A stretch of 64,000 nucleotides of DNA from Cyclobacterium jeungdonense (GCF_010994275.1 NZ_WMCD01000002.1:554807-618806); one strand, 5' to 3'. Shown: positions 18,665-28,275, numbered from the stretch's first letter. Program-made: numbers and translations. Notes: a model not told the origin generated them from the letters alone.

Positions 18665-19222
18665 TCATATAACTTCAAAATCTAAAAAAACATGAACCTT
18701 GAAATTATCAAATTTTGGGGTTTCAAGCATATGCTCAAATTCTACACGATACTCCCCCTTAGGTAATGCCACATTCCCTGGATAGCTCAGGCCACCCCAG
18801 TTAACTTCGGTTTTTTCCAAATCTCCTAACCATGTAACCCTAATGACAACCTCCTCACCGGGTGCAAGCGTTCGGCCCAGGTCTAACTCAAAACGGATTA
18901 ATTTTGGATCATAAACCGAACCTACTAAGGATATATCATTTCTATTTAAAATCTTAAATACAGGAAATAGGGGTATTGATCCATCATTGGTACCTTCCCA
19001 TGTAACATCCTTATTTCCTGAATTGATTATTCGGTAGTCAAATAGTATATCCTCACCTTCTTTAAATGAAATAGTGGGATTATCTGTAACGTCAAGCAGT
19101 TGGAATTGTGCCTCAAGAGGAGGTAAAGTCATGTCTTCAACACAACCGGTCACAATTAGCGTAGAATGAACCATAACAAAAAAAACGATCCATTTTCTTT
19201 TAAAGACTACTAGTCTCTTCAT
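18665..19222 (-). CDS. Hypothetical lipoprotein with an Ig-like fold
   Basis: About 185 residues from the ATG at 19222 (the open frame extends to 19279, but the internal start gives MKRLVVFKRKWIVFF and a clean signal with lipobox VTGC). The mature part is beta-rich, with EDILFDYRIINSGNKDVTW and LAPGEEVVIRVTW, a pattern like BsuPI or other Ig-like domains that contrast a 'gap' term with a scaled term. No family can be named with confidence. It is an isolated minus-strand gene in the accessory stretch upstream of the first Uma2 gene. Function unknown. Confidence 0.6.
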   Translation of the reverse strand: MKRLVVFKRKWIVFFVMVHSTLIVTGCVEDMTLPPLEAQFQLLDVTDNPTISFKEGEDILFDYRIINSGNKDVTWEGTNDGSIPLFPVFKILNRNDISLVGSVYDPKLIRFELDLGRTLAPGEEVVIRVTWLGDLEKTEVNWGGLSYPGNVALPKGEYRVEFEHMLETPKFDNFKVHVFLDFEVI

Positions 19223-19446
19223 TATAGTCAAAATTGAATTGTCAACCTCCTCCTTGTAAAAAGAAAGGATTAAAAACACATTTAAAAATGTAGTTTTTAT
19301 TTTTACTATCCTTATTATTCTCTCCTCTTCTTTTAAGACGAAAAAATCCTGAATAACGCTACACGGATAGGGAAGGCCATGACCAAATGCCTATACCGGA
19401 ATATCTTATCCTTGTTTTAACCCTGGCGGATTTGCCCAAATCTTGT

Positions 19447-19454
19447 TATCTTTA
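19447..19454 (+). promoter_or_regulatory. -7 element upstream of Uma2 copy 1
   Basis: TATCTTTA, one base from TAnnTTTG. It lies within a block (GGCGGATTTGC, then TATCTTTAGAAACA) also found upstream of the second Uma2 gene, which supports a conserved promoter. Confidence 0.5.
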
Positions 19455-19482
19455 GAAACAGTTCTTAATTGGTATAGCAACT

Positions 19483-20082
19483 ATGGAAAAGCCCCAAGAT
19501 AAGGTCAAAGAACCCATTGCCGATTATGGACACTATTCCTATGCCGATTACCTTTCCTGGCAGTTGGATGAGATGGTGGAGCTGATTCGGGGAAACGTAT
19601 TCAGACAGGCAGCAGCGCCCAGGCTTATTCATCAACGAATCTCCAGGAAAATTTTTAACCCCATTTGTAATTTCCTTCAGGGAAAACGCTGCGAAGTATT
19701 TTCTGCTCCTTTTGATGTGCGTTTACCCGTTTCCTCCAGGGACCCTGACAAAATCGATACCGTGGTGCAGCCGGATCTCTGTGTGGTCTGTGATCCGGAG
19801 AAACTGGATGAACTGGGCTGCGTGGGTGCCCCGGACCTGATCGTGGAGATCCTCTCTCCGGGAAATAACAAGAAAGAGATTCAACTAAAATACGAAGTGT
19901 ACGAAACCTCCGGTGTGAAGGAATACTGGGTGGTACATCCCGACGAGCGTACTTTGCTGATCTATACCCTGGAAACCGGGAAATACCGCCCTTCCCGGCT
20001 GTTTACTTTTGGGGATCGGATAAGGTCACAGGCTCTTCCTGGGTTTGAATTGGATCTGAATGAGGTGTTTGGAGAGTTGTAA
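19483..20082 (+). CDS. Uma2 family endonuclease (DUF820), copy 1
   Basis: 199 residues, full-length Uma2 (PD-(D/E)xK nuclease fold). The family signature is clear: VVQPDLCVV (catalytic Asp region), then APDLIVEILSPGNNKKE (Glu and downstream Lys) and GVKEYWVVHPDE. Uma2 proteins are common in Cyanobacteria and Bacteroidota; their biological role is unsettled, with mobile or restriction-like functions proposed. The C-terminal strand pair around residues 167-182 (GKYRPSRLF) is present here but missing in copy 2. About 3.4 kb separates it from copy 2 at 22880, in the same orientation and with related upstream DNA, so the pair arose by duplication. Confidence 0.88.
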   Translation: MEKPQDKVKEPIADYGHYSYADYLSWQLDEMVELIRGNVFRQAAAPRLIHQRISRKIFNPICNFLQGKRCEVFSAPFDVRLPVSSRDPDKIDTVVQPDLCVVCDPEKLDELGCVGAPDLIVEILSPGNNKKEIQLKYEVYETSGVKEYWVVHPDERTLLIYTLETGKYRPSRLFTFGDRIRSQALPGFELDLNEVFGEL

Positions 20083-20207
20083 GTTCAGGTTAGACAGTTT
20101 TATTCAATTATAATAAATGGGAGAACTTCTAAACCACCCTGATCCTAAGGATAGGTAATCTAAATAGTATAATTGCCGCCAATTATTGACAATTATTGGT
20201 TATTCTT

Positions 20208-20312
20208 GTCATCTAAAGATGACGAAACTATCTCTTACCTGTCTGAATCGGGTGATTTTTATGCACCCGGAATCATTATTGAAGTAGAGGGTAAAAAATA
20301 AAAATCCACCCG
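20208..20312 (+). promoter_or_regulatory. Hairpin-rich leader of the DUF6786 gene
   Basis: GTCATC-TAAA-GATGAC (20208-20223) is followed by CGGGTG (20249-20254), which can pair with CACCCG at 20264-20269 or with an identical CACCCG at 20307-20312, three bases before the ATG. The two pairings exclude each other, and the second would cover the translation start. This is only a structural possibility. Confidence 0.3.
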
Positions 20313-20314
20313 AA

Positions 20315-21553
20315 ATGAACAAATCCCTCCTTGCTTTTGCCTTTATCAGCATTTTAATCGGTATTCATTCTTGCTCAGAACGCCAAAAAGAAAATCAGAG
20401 CTCGCAAGAAGGGCCGACTCATTTCTTGCAGGATAAAACGTTTTTAGAAAAATACGATCCGCAACTTGTAGAGCTGAGTACGGGAGACAAACAGGCCAAA
20501 GTCCTGGTATCCCCCAAATACCAGGGTAAGGTTTTCACCTCCACCGCAGCAGGGGACGATGGAGAAAGCTTTGGCTGGATAAACTACGAAGCATTTGAAG
20601 GCCCCCTGGACAAGCACATGAATGCCTATGGAGGCGAAAGCCGCCTATGGCTGGGACCGGAAGGAAATACCTTCTCTTTATTCTTCGAATCAGGGAAAAA
20701 AATGGAATTTGAAAACTGGCATACCCCAGCCGCCATCGACCACGAAGCCTGGGAAAAAATCGAGGCAGGCCCCAGGGAAGTATCCATGGCCAAATCCACA
20801 TCGATTACCAACTATCAGGGCACCGAGTTTGCATTGAAGATACAACGGACCGTTACCCTTCTGGAACAGGAAGGAATTTTAGCAAACACCGGAATAACGG
20901 CCGATGTCACCTCCATCAAGATGGTAGGCTACGAAACCATCAATACCATTCAAAATACCGGAGACTTTCCATGGACCCGAGAAACCGGAGCTCCCTGCAT
21001 CTGGGTCTTGGATATGTTCAAACCCAGTGCCGAAACCACCATTGTGCTTCCACTCCAGCCAAACGAAACAAAAGAAGGACTCACCACGAACTATTTCGGA
21101 GCGATTCCGGAGGAAAGAATGGCCATCACCGATAACTACTTGTTTCTAAAAGCCGATGGTCAACGTAGAGGAAAAGTGGGCGTATCGCCTGAAAGAGCCC
21201 TTCCTATGGCCGCCAGCTACGACCCCCTCCACAAGGTGTTGACCATTACTACCTTCGATATCGCGTCGGAATTGCCCTACCTCAATCAGGAATGGAACAC
21301 CGAAGCCGATCCTTTCAAAGGGGATGCTGTTAATGCCTACAACGACGGACCATTGGAAGATGGTAGCCAGATGGGGCCGTTTTACGAATTAGAGAGTGTT
21401 TCACCCGCTGCCTTTCTTTCTCCGGGCGAAAGCATGGAGCATTTCCACCATGTTTACCACTTTACCGGAGAGGAAGGTACATTGGATGAAATTGCCCGGC
21501 AGTTATTGGGGATTTCCATCGCTGAGATTAATGGGGTATTCAATCCGAAATAG
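20315..21553 (+). CDS. DUF6786 family lipoprotein
   Basis: 412 residues with a lipoprotein signal (lipobox IHSC, Cys20). The conserved block GGESRLWLGPEGNTFSLFF, and later ETGAPCIWVLDMF and EPLDE-like acidic patches near the end, match a Bacteroidota family I know as DUF6786. Its fold may resemble galactose mutarotase-type beta-sandwiches (weak inference). The product is probably periplasmic or outer-membrane attached. It sits between two Uma2 copies without an obvious partner. A leader with alternative hairpins precedes it. No function is established. Confidence 0.72.
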   Translation: MNKSLLAFAFISILIGIHSCSERQKENQSSQEGPTHFLQDKTFLEKYDPQLVELSTGDKQAKVLVSPKYQGKVFTSTAAGDDGESFGWINYEAFEGPLDKHMNAYGGESRLWLGPEGNTFSLFFESGKKMEFENWHTPAAIDHEAWEKIEAGPREVSMAKSTSITNYQGTEFALKIQRTVTLLEQEGILANTGITADVTSIKMVGYETINTIQNTGDFPWTRETGAPCIWVLDMFKPSAETTIVLPLQPNETKEGLTTNYFGAIPEERMAITDNYLFLKADGQRRGKVGVSPERALPMAASYDPLHKVLTITTFDIASELPYLNQEWNTEADPFKGDAVNAYNDGPLEDGSQMGPFYELESVSPAAFLSPGESMEHFHHVYHFTGEEGTLDEIARQLLGISIAEINGVFNPK

Positions 21554-21631
21554 GCAATTCATTTCAAGCGGACCCGCCCCGTCGCAAAATTCATCCTTTC
21601 AGGTTGCCTATCCAGGTTTTCGAATCCGAGC

Positions 21632-22060
21632 TTAATTGATTTTTGCTGCCTTCAGGACTATATATTCTGGATCCGCATACCGCAATAAATGATACAAAGG
21701 AAGAAAAGCGTTACACGGATATTGCAAACCAATGTTTTCCTGCGACTTCTGATAGGAAAATCTCATTTTGAACATGCCTCGACCCGCTGCTGGGAAAAAG
21801 TAACTTAAAGAACTGTGCCATTCCAGTGGAACATCAAACATATCGGTTGGTACCCCAAACAGCATTAAGGTATCCGAGTTAGCACCTATGGTTGCAACCA
21901 GATAGCCTTTGCCTTCTCCTTTACTTGTCATTACTGTAGCATCGCGAAGGCAGGGATGGTGGCCAATCAAGTACCCTTCGGCCTGAAAGACGGGTGTTTC
22001 ATCGTAATCCCGGCAAGCACCAAGAATCGACAAATGGAAAACCATACCTACCCAAATCAA
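21632..22060 (-). CDS. Hypothetical small lipoprotein
   Basis: 142 residues starting MIWVGMVFHLSILGAC, a short signal with lipobox LGAC at residue 16. The mature part has three further Cys and patches such as GYLVATIGANSDTLMLFG. No family recognised. Its end is about 80 bases from the end of the convergent DUF6786 gene. The next gene on the minus strand (22104-22574) is also a small lipoprotein, 43 bases upstream, so the two are probably co-transcribed. Confidence 0.55.
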   Translation of the reverse strand: MIWVGMVFHLSILGACRDYDETPVFQAEGYLIGHHPCLRDATVMTSKGEGKGYLVATIGANSDTLMLFGVPTDMFDVPLEWHSSLSYFFPAAGRGMFKMRFSYQKSQENIGLQYPCNAFLPLYHLLRYADPEYIVLKAAKIN

Positions 22061-22103
22061 CCAATTGCCTGTAAAAACTGCATTTGGCTTGATCTTGAAA
22101 AGT

Positions 22104-22574
22104 CTAATTTTCGAAAACCTTTACTTTAATCTCATCCTGAGAAAAATCAATGGGAATAACACCGAAACAATAAATAATACCTATCGTGTTAAAATCAGAA
22201 CGATCAATATTTATTGTATATACAAGTTCAGTTTCATTTTCTAAATAGAACCCCTGATCCCTAAAGTAGGGATAATTCATAGATTCAATCCTAGCAACCA
22301 AAAGGAAAAATTTATTAAAATCTATCTCAGGAAGTTCAACAGAACAGGAAACCAGCACATCAAAATCTTTTTTGTCTGTGATCCGGAGATATTGCTGATT
22401 TAAAAAATTCATTTCAAAATTCTCCCTCAAACAATTGCTTGAATACATCCAATAGGTATCGACAGGTATCTCAATTTTAGGAGGTTCTTCTTCCCGATTA
22501 ACACAGGAATGAAATGTGAGGACTATCCCCACTAGCAGCATCCACTTGCTTAAAAAAACGGTGATTACCTTCAC
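22104..22574 (-). CDS. Hypothetical small lipoprotein
   Basis: 156 residues with signal MKVITVFLSKWMLLVGIVLTF and lipobox FHSC (Cys24). The mature region is acidic and beta-rich with no motif I can place (KKDFDVLVSCSVELPEIDF, then VYTINIDRSDF). It appears to be the first gene of a two-gene minus-strand unit with the 142-residue lipoprotein. AT-rich sequence upstream (22620-22650) could hold the promoter. Function unknown. Confidence 0.6.
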   Translation of the reverse strand: MKVITVFLSKWMLLVGIVLTFHSCVNREEEPPKIEIPVDTYWMYSSNCLRENFEMNFLNQQYLRITDKKDFDVLVSCSVELPEIDFNKFFLLVARIESMNYPYFRDQGFYLENETELVYTINIDRSDFNTIGIIYCFGVIPIDFSQDEIKVKVFEN

Positions 22575-22879
22575 TTTAATCTAGTATAATTGAAAACCAA
22601 CTCCGGGCAAAATGTAAAATATATTTAAATATATAGTTTAAATTTTTGCTTTCCTAATCGCCAGAGCTGCCTATTTTTAGGATGGAAAATCTTAAAATCG
22701 CTATTCGAAAAAGGAAGACCAATCCCGCTGTTGGTAGTTTCGATGCTAAGCAATAAAAAGCAGATCAGGTGGTAAGGGGGAATCGTGTACCTTCAAATAG
22801 GTTATCGAGGCTTGCACCAATGGCGGATTTGCACAAATATTAGTATCTTTAGAAACAATCCCTGATTCGTTTACCAAAA
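22575..22879. other. Intergenic region with the upstream block shared by the Uma2 genes
   Basis: Separates a minus-strand lipoprotein from Uma2 copy 2. The right part, from about 22821 (TGGCGGATTTGC) to the -7-like TATCTTTA at 22844-22851 and AGAAACAATC, repeats the region before Uma2 copy 1 with few changes. The left part is AT-rich with no recognised feature. Confidence 0.5.
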
Positions 22880-23443
22880 ATGGAAAAGCCACCAGATAAA
22901 GTCAAAGAACCTTTTTCCGCATATGGACGCTTTTCCTATGCGGATTACCTTTCCTGGCAACTGGACGAGATGGTCGAGTTGATCCGGGGAAAGGTTTTTA
23001 AACAGGCAGCGGCTGCCCCCAGAAGGGTGCACCAGGAAATTTCTATGGTCCTTTCAAATAAACTGTATGAATTCCTAAAAGGAAAGATCTGCAAAGTATA
23101 CGTGGCTCCTTTTGACGTGCGCCTTCCGGTTTCCTCCAGAAAGCATGAGGACATCGATACCGTGGTGCAGCCGGACATTTGTGTGGTATGCAATCCGGAG
23201 AAATTGGACGAGCTAGGCTGTGTGGGTGCCCCGGACCTTATCGTGGAGATCCTCTCTCCGGGAAATAATAAGAAGGAGCTGCAACTGAAATACGAGGTGT
23301 ACGAAGCCTCCGGTGTAAAGGAATACTGGGTGGTACATCCCGACGAGCGCAGCTTGCTGATCTATACCCTGGGCAATCGGGTAAGTTCCCAGGCACTTAC
23401 GGGGTTTGAATTAAATCTGGATGAGGTGTTTGGGGAATTGTAA
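22880..23443 (+). CDS. Uma2 family endonuclease (DUF820), copy 2
   Basis: 187 residues, clearly paralogous to the Uma2 protein at 19483. The first 55 and the central 70 residues are nearly identical, and the nuclease signature APDLIVEILSPGNNKKE is intact. It differs by one extra Ala near residue 46 and by loss of about 13 residues before the last strands (TLGNRVSSQAL here against a 24-residue stretch in copy 1). The catalytic core should still fold, but the deletion may alter the edge of the domain. Upstream DNA is shared with copy 1. Confidence 0.87.
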   Translation: MEKPPDKVKEPFSAYGRFSYADYLSWQLDEMVELIRGKVFKQAAAAPRRVHQEISMVLSNKLYEFLKGKICKVYVAPFDVRLPVSSRKHEDIDTVVQPDICVVCNPEKLDELGCVGAPDLIVEILSPGNNKKELQLKYEVYEASGVKEYWVVHPDERSLLIYTLGNRVSSQALTGFELNLDEVFGEL

Positions 23444-23605
23444 GTCAGACCACAACTATAAGATCATGGCTTAACTTGGAAGAATTGGAGAACCGGTATC
23501 CCGTTCACCTCCTAAGGGTTGGGATACCTACTTCTATTTCTGAAATAATGGGTAACTCTATAACAATTTGAAAAAATTACGTAACTTTTTGGATCAAAAT
23601 AGCGG

Positions 23606-23613
23606 TATATTTG
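23606..23613 (+). promoter_or_regulatory. -7 element upstream of the metal-resistance genes
   Basis: TATATTTG, a full match to TAnnTTTG, 64 bases before the ATG of the HYC_CC_PP gene. It is a good candidate for the promoter of the copper/heavy-metal island. Confidence 0.5.
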
Positions 23614-23677
23614 CTGTCACCAGTAATTAATCACTCGAAAATCAAAAATAGTGTACATTTGATAATCGGGTAGTAGT

Positions 23678-24091
23678 ATGAAGGTCTTGAAAAACATAGC
23701 GTCCCTATTCCTTTCCCTGTTGGTCGTGCTTAGTTCCATGAGCTTCACGGTCAACATGCACCTTTGTATGGGAGAACTGGAAAGTGTGCGCTTAATGAGT
23801 CAGGCGCCCGCCTGCGACATGCACAGCAAATCCTGTCATGCGACTCTTCCGGACAAAAGCAGCAAAGACGATTGCTGTGAAGATGAGAAACGAATCCTGC
23901 AAGGGCAAGACGAATTGAGCAAAACTGCTGCTTTCCAGAAAACCCAACCTGAGCTTGTCGCTGCTCTTTCTTTACTTGTCTCCTACTTTTCCGCCAGCAC
24001 TGAACTACCGCTTATTGAGGCGATTGAGGTTTATATCCCTCCACTCCTTCCCCGGGACATCCCGGTCCTGATTCAATCCTTCCTTATTTAA
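23678..24091 (+). CDS. HYC_CC_PP family protein
   Basis: 137 residues. A signal peptide or N-terminal membrane segment (IASLFLSLLVVLSSMSF) is followed by NMHLCMGE, several Cys/His residues (CDMHSKSCH, DDCCED) and a Pro-Pro near the end (YIPPLLP). This spacing matches the small Bacteroidota HYC_CC_PP family found beside heavy-metal efflux genes. The Cys, Met and His clusters suggest copper or another soft metal ligand (inference). It lies 124 bases upstream of cusA on the same strand and probably opens the operon. Confidence 0.75.
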   Translation: MKVLKNIASLFLSLLVVLSSMSFTVNMHLCMGELESVRLMSQAPACDMHSKSCHATLPDKSSKDDCCEDEKRILQGQDELSKTAAFQKTQPELVAALSLLVSYFSASTELPLIEAIEVYIPPLLPRDIPVLIQSFLI

Positions 24092-24215
24092 TAATTTGAT
24101 GTAATCGGAAACCTGCCTGGATGCTCTATCCCGGCTTCCCGAATTCCCATGCCGTTTCCTTTATAATCCAGGGAACCCTTTCGGCAATTTCCAACGATCA
24201 TCAAATTAGAAAAAA

Positions 24216-27200
24216 ATGCTCAATCGAATTATTAAATTCTTTTTAGAGAACAAGCTGGTTACCGTACTGCTCCTGCTACTTATCATTGGCTGGGGGATCG
24301 CAACGGCTCCATTCAACTGGCAGATTGATTTCCTGCCGCGTGATCCCGTGCCGGTAGATGCTATTCCTGATATTGGTGAAAACCAGCAAATCGTCTTTAC
24401 CGAATGGATGGGCCGCAGTCCACAGGATGTAGAAGACCAGATCACCTATCCGCTGACCACCACCCTTTTGGGTCTTCCTGGCGTAAAAACGGTGCGTAGC
24501 AGCTCCGCTTTTGGGTTTTCCAGCATTTATATCCTCTTTGAAGAAGACATCGAATTTTACTGGAGTCGTTCCCGGGTATTGGAGAAGCTCAATGCATTGC
24601 CTGCAGGCGTGCTTCCTGAAGGGGTACAGCCCCGCTTAGGCCCGGATGCCACGGCATTGGGACAGGTGTATTGGTACACCCTCGAAGGCAGGGATGAAGC
24701 AGGCAATCCTGCCGGTGGCTGGGACCTGCATGAATTACGGGCTGTTCAGGATTTCAACGTTCGCTATGCACTCAGCAGCGTTTCGGGTGTGGCAGAAGTG
24801 GCTTCGGTAGGAGGCTACATCAAGGAATACCAGGTAGATGTGGACCCCTCGGCCTTAAAGGCCTTCGACGTAACGCTGATAGATGTTGTCCAGGCATTAA
24901 AAAACAGCAACATGGACGTAGGGGCTAATACCCTTGAAATCAATAAGGTGGACTATTTCGTCCGTGGCCTGGGCTATGTGGAAAAACTCAGCGATCTGGA
25001 TGCAGCTGTGGTAAAAGTCAGCGATAATGTTCCCATACGTATTCAGGATGTGGCCCGGGTTACCATCGGTCCCCAACCCCGGAATATGACGGGCATCCTT
25101 GACAAAGCAGGCGCAGAAGCGGTAGGTGGCGTGGTCATCGCCCGCTACGGGGAAAACCCACTTGCCGTGATCCAGGGGGTAAAGGAAAAAATAGAACAAC
25201 TCTCCGGTAGTTTACCCAGCAAAACACTGGAAGACGGCAGGGTTTCCCAATTGACAATTGTTCCGTTTTACGACCGGACCGGGCTCATTTACGAAACCCT
25301 GGGCACCCTCTACCAGGCCATCAGCCTTCAGGTTTTGATTTCCATTCTGGTCATTATGGTCATGGTGTACAACCTTCGGGCTTCGCTGCTAATTTCCGCA
25401 CTTTTGCCCCTTTCCGTCCTGATGTGCTTTATTTTTATGAAATACCTGGATGTGGATGCGAATATTGTCGCCTTGTCCGGTATTGCCATTGCCATCGGCA
25501 CCATGGTGGACCTGGGCATTATTCTGAATGAAAACATCCTGCGCCATCTCAGGGAATCCGATCCTGCAGAATCCAAACTTAAAATAATCTACACGGCAAC
25601 AACCGAAGTAGCCTCTGCCATACTCACGGCGGTGAGTACGACCATTATTAGTTTTCTTCCGGTTTTTACCCTCCAAGCAGCAGAAGGAAAATTGTTTGGT
25701 CCCCTCGCTTATACCAAAACTTTTGCGCTGATCGCTGCCGTTATTTTTACCTTACTTATCATGCCGGCTTTTAGCCATTGGATATTTTCCATTCGCAAAG
25801 GAACCGGAAAATCCGCCAGGATAGGCAGTTTTATCCTGCTGATTTCCGGGGTTCTCACCTGGATTTTTGTTTGGTCCTGGGCCGGATGGGTGCTGGTAGG
25901 TTTTGGATTGATAAACCTGGCGCTTTACTATTTTCCTGAAAAGGTAGAACCCTGGCGGAATTTGCTGAAAGTAGGATTCACCTTGCTTTCCATCGCCTGG
26001 CTTCTTGCCGGAGAATGGATGCCCCTGGGTGTTTCGCGCAGCCTGCTGACCAACTTTCTGTTTATCGGAATCATCATCGGCTTGGTATTGGGCGCATTCT
26101 TGCTGTTCATGCATTACTATTCCCGAATACTTGGCTGGTGCCTGGACAACAAAGGTCGGTTTATAATGGCTCCCCTACTGGTTATTGTAACAGGACTCAC
26201 CATTTGGCTTGGTTTTGACCGTACCTTTTTCCTGGTACCAACGGCCATGGAAAAAGTAGGCTGGAATATTCGGAACAGTTCCATCTGGGAAAGCATGACA
26301 GCTACATTCCCTGGCTTGGGAGAGGAATTTATGCCCAGCCTGGATGAAGGCACCTTTCTTCTGATGCCTACCTCCATGCCCCATGCGGGAGTGGAGGCCA
26401 ACCGGGAAATCCTTCAAAAACTCGACATGCTGGTCAGCGCCATCCCGGAGGTGGAAATGGTGGTGGGAAAAGCAGGAAGGGCCGAAACAGCCATTGACCC
26501 GGCTCCCATGACCATGTTTGAAAACACCATCCAATACAAAAGCGAATACGCCAGCGATGAAAATGGAGAACGACTCCGATTCAGGGTGGACGATAATAAC
26601 CGGTTCTTGTTGGAAAACGGAGAATCGTATGATCCGGAAGCCAACAGCCCTGAAAAAGTATCCATTGCCCAGCTCATCCCGGACCCGAAAGGCGCCTATT
26701 TCAGGCAATGGCGAACACAAATTCAAAGTCCAGACGATATTTGGGATGAAATCATTGCAAAAGTCACTATTCCCGGCGTCACCTCTTCCCCCAAGCTACA
26801 GCCCATTGAGACCCGGCTGATCATGCTGCAAACCGGCATGCGGGCACCTATGGGAATCAAGGTGTATGGTCCGGATCTGGAAACCATTGAAGCATTCGGT
26901 TTCGAATTGGAAAAATTACTAAAAGAAGTGCCCTCTGTCAAAAAAGAAGCTGTTTTTGCCGATCGGGTAGTGGGCAAACCCTACCTGGAAATTGATATTG
27001 ACCGGGAAAAAATTAGCCGGTACGGATTGAATATCGGAGAGGTGCAGGATTTCATTGAAACAGCCATCGGAGGTAAGCAGATCAGCACTACCGTGGAAGG
27101 AAGGGAAAGGTATCCCATCCGGGTACGCTATGCCCGGGAATACCGGGACGACCCCACCGCTATCGAAAACATGCTTTTTCCTACACCAGGAGGAGCCTAT

Positions 27201-28034
27201 CTTCCCCTAAATCAACTAGCTTCCATTAGCTACCGGCCGGGACCAGGCATGATCAAAAGCGAGGACAGCTTTTTAGTGGGGTATGTATTGCTAGACAAAA
27301 TGCCGGGATTTGCCGAAGTGACGGTGGTGGAAGATGCGCAGAAATACCTGCGGGAAAAAATCGACAATGGTGAGCTAACAGTGCCTCCCGGTATTCGGTA
27401 TGAATTTTCAGGCAACTACGAAAACCAGATCCGGGCAGAAAAACGGCTGTCCCTGGTCATCCCACTTTCCCTGATTATCATCTTCCTGATCCTGTATTTC
27501 CAGTTCCGCTCGGTTTCCACTTCTTTGTTTGTATTTGCGGGTATCGCCCTGGCTTTTGCCGGTGGATTTCTAATGCTGTGGCTATATGGGCAAAACTGGT
27601 TTCTGAACGTGGATATATTAGGAACTTCCATGCGTGAGTTATTTCAAATGAAGACCTACAATTTAAGTGTGGCGGTCTGGGTTGGTTTTATTGCCTTATT
27701 TGGGATTGCCACAGATGACGGGGTGGTCATGGCCACCTACCTGGATCAGAGCTTTGAAAAGCACCAGCCAGAAAGCATTCGGGAAATCCGACGAGCCGTC
27801 TTAGAGGCCGGACAGAAACGCATACTGCCCTGCCTTATGACGACTTCCACCACGCTGTTGGCCCTTTTGCCTATACTCAGCTCTTCAGGTCGGGGTTCCG
27901 ATATCATGATTCCCATGGCGCTGCCTGCATTTGGAGGTATGTCCATCGCCTTGCTTACCTTGTTTCTAGTCCCCGTGCTGTATTGCTGGAGAGCGGAGAG
28001 CAAGATCAGTCAGGAAGGGGGTTCTGAGTCTTGA
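24216..28034 (+). CDS. CusA/CzcA-type heavy-metal RND efflux pump
   Basis: 1272 residues. Inner-membrane RND transporter that drives metal ions through the CusB adaptor and TolC channel using the proton gradient. The signature GTMVDLGIILNEN in TM4 is that of heavy-metal RND pumps, and two large periplasmic loops are recognisable (after TM1 and after TM7). It is about 200 residues longer than E. coli CusA because of an extra hydrophobic stretch near residues 520-650 (about 25780-26160) with three or four predicted membrane segments, as in many Bacteroidota homologues. A second similar membrane block ends at FLVPVLYCWRAES. It is followed by tolC, cusB and copB, so copper or silver is the likely substrate. 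Confidence 0.93.
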   Translation: MLNRIIKFFLENKLVTVLLLLLIIGWGIATAPFNWQIDFLPRDPVPVDAIPDIGENQQIVFTEWMGRSPQDVEDQITYPLTTTLLGLPGVKTVRSSSAFGFSSIYILFEEDIEFYWSRSRVLEKLNALPAGVLPEGVQPRLGPDATALGQVYWYTLEGRDEAGNPAGGWDLHELRAVQDFNVRYALSSVSGVAEVASVGGYIKEYQVDVDPSALKAFDVTLIDVVQALKNSNMDVGANTLEINKVDYFVRGLGYVEKLSDLDAAVVKVSDNVPIRIQDVARVTIGPQPRNMTGILDKAGAEAVGGVVIARYGENPLAVIQGVKEKIEQLSGSLPSKTLEDGRVSQLTIVPFYDRTGLIYETLGTLYQAISLQVLISILVIMVMVYNLRASLLISALLPLSVLMCFIFMKYLDVDANIVALSGIAIAIGTMVDLGIILNENILRHLRESDPAESKLKIIYTATTEVASAILTAVSTTIISFLPVFTLQAAEGKLFGPLAYTKTFALIAAVIFTLLIMPAFSHWIFSIRKGTGKSARIGSFILLISGVLTWIFVWSWAGWVLVGFGLINLALYYFPEKVEPWRNLLKVGFTLLSIAWLLAGEWMPLGVSRSLLTNFLFIGIIIGLVLGAFLLFMHYYSRILGWCLDNKGRFIMAPLLVIVTGLTIWLGFDRTFFLVPTAMEKVGWNIRNSSIWESMTATFPGLGEEFMPSLDEGTFLLMPTSMPHAGVEANREILQKLDMLVSAIPEVEMVVGKAGRAETAIDPAPMTMFENTIQYKSEYASDENGERLRFRVDDNNRFLLENGESYDPEANSPEKVSIAQLIPDPKGAYFRQWRTQIQSPDDIWDEIIAKVTIPGVTSSPKLQPIETRLIMLQTGMRAPMGIKVYGPDLETIEAFGFELEKLLKEVPSVKKEAVFADRVVGKPYLEIDIDREKISRYGLNIGEVQDFIETAIGGKQISTTVEGRERYPIRVRYAREYRDDPTAIENMLFPTPGGAYLPLNQLASISYRPGPGMIKSEDSFLVGYVLLDKMPGFAEVTVVEDAQKYLREKIDNGELTVPPGIRYEFSGNYENQIRAEKRLSLVIPLSLIIIFLILYFQFRSVSTSLFVFAGIALAFAGGFLMLWLYGQNWFLNVDILGTSMRELFQMKTYNLSVAVWVGFIALFGIATDDGVVMATYLDQSFEKHQPESIREIRRAVLEAGQKRILPCLMTTSTTLLALLPILSSSGRGSDIMIPMALPAFGGMSIALLTLFLVPVLYCWRAESKISQEGGSES

Positions 28035-28218
28035 TTGGAGGCTGGAGGTTAGAGGTTTAACAAAACAAAATGGTTATCGATGGTACAGAAATTAAAAGAT
28101 TTAGAAGTGTATGTACGGCATTTGATTTGGCCATGCGGGTGTTTGAATTAACCCAATCCTTTACTAAAAAAGGGGGTTATTCACCGATGATAATAGGCAA
28201 AATGATCACAAATCAGCA

Positions 28219-28275
28219 GAAATCGAGCATGACGCAAGCGACCCACGGAGGGATGATTATAAAGCATGCGAAATT
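28219..28275 (+). repeat. Dispersed intergenic element, copy 2
   Basis: GAAATCGAGCATGACGCAAG, then CACGGAGGGATGATTAT and GCATGCGAAATTC: nearly identical to copy 1 over its first 55 bases, with the GCATG/CATGC pairing kept although flanking bases changed. The distal CCCGAT/ATCGGG hairpin is absent. It ends about 40 bases before the TolC start. A 73-codon open frame across it (28070-28291) is not a gene. Confidence 0.72.
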
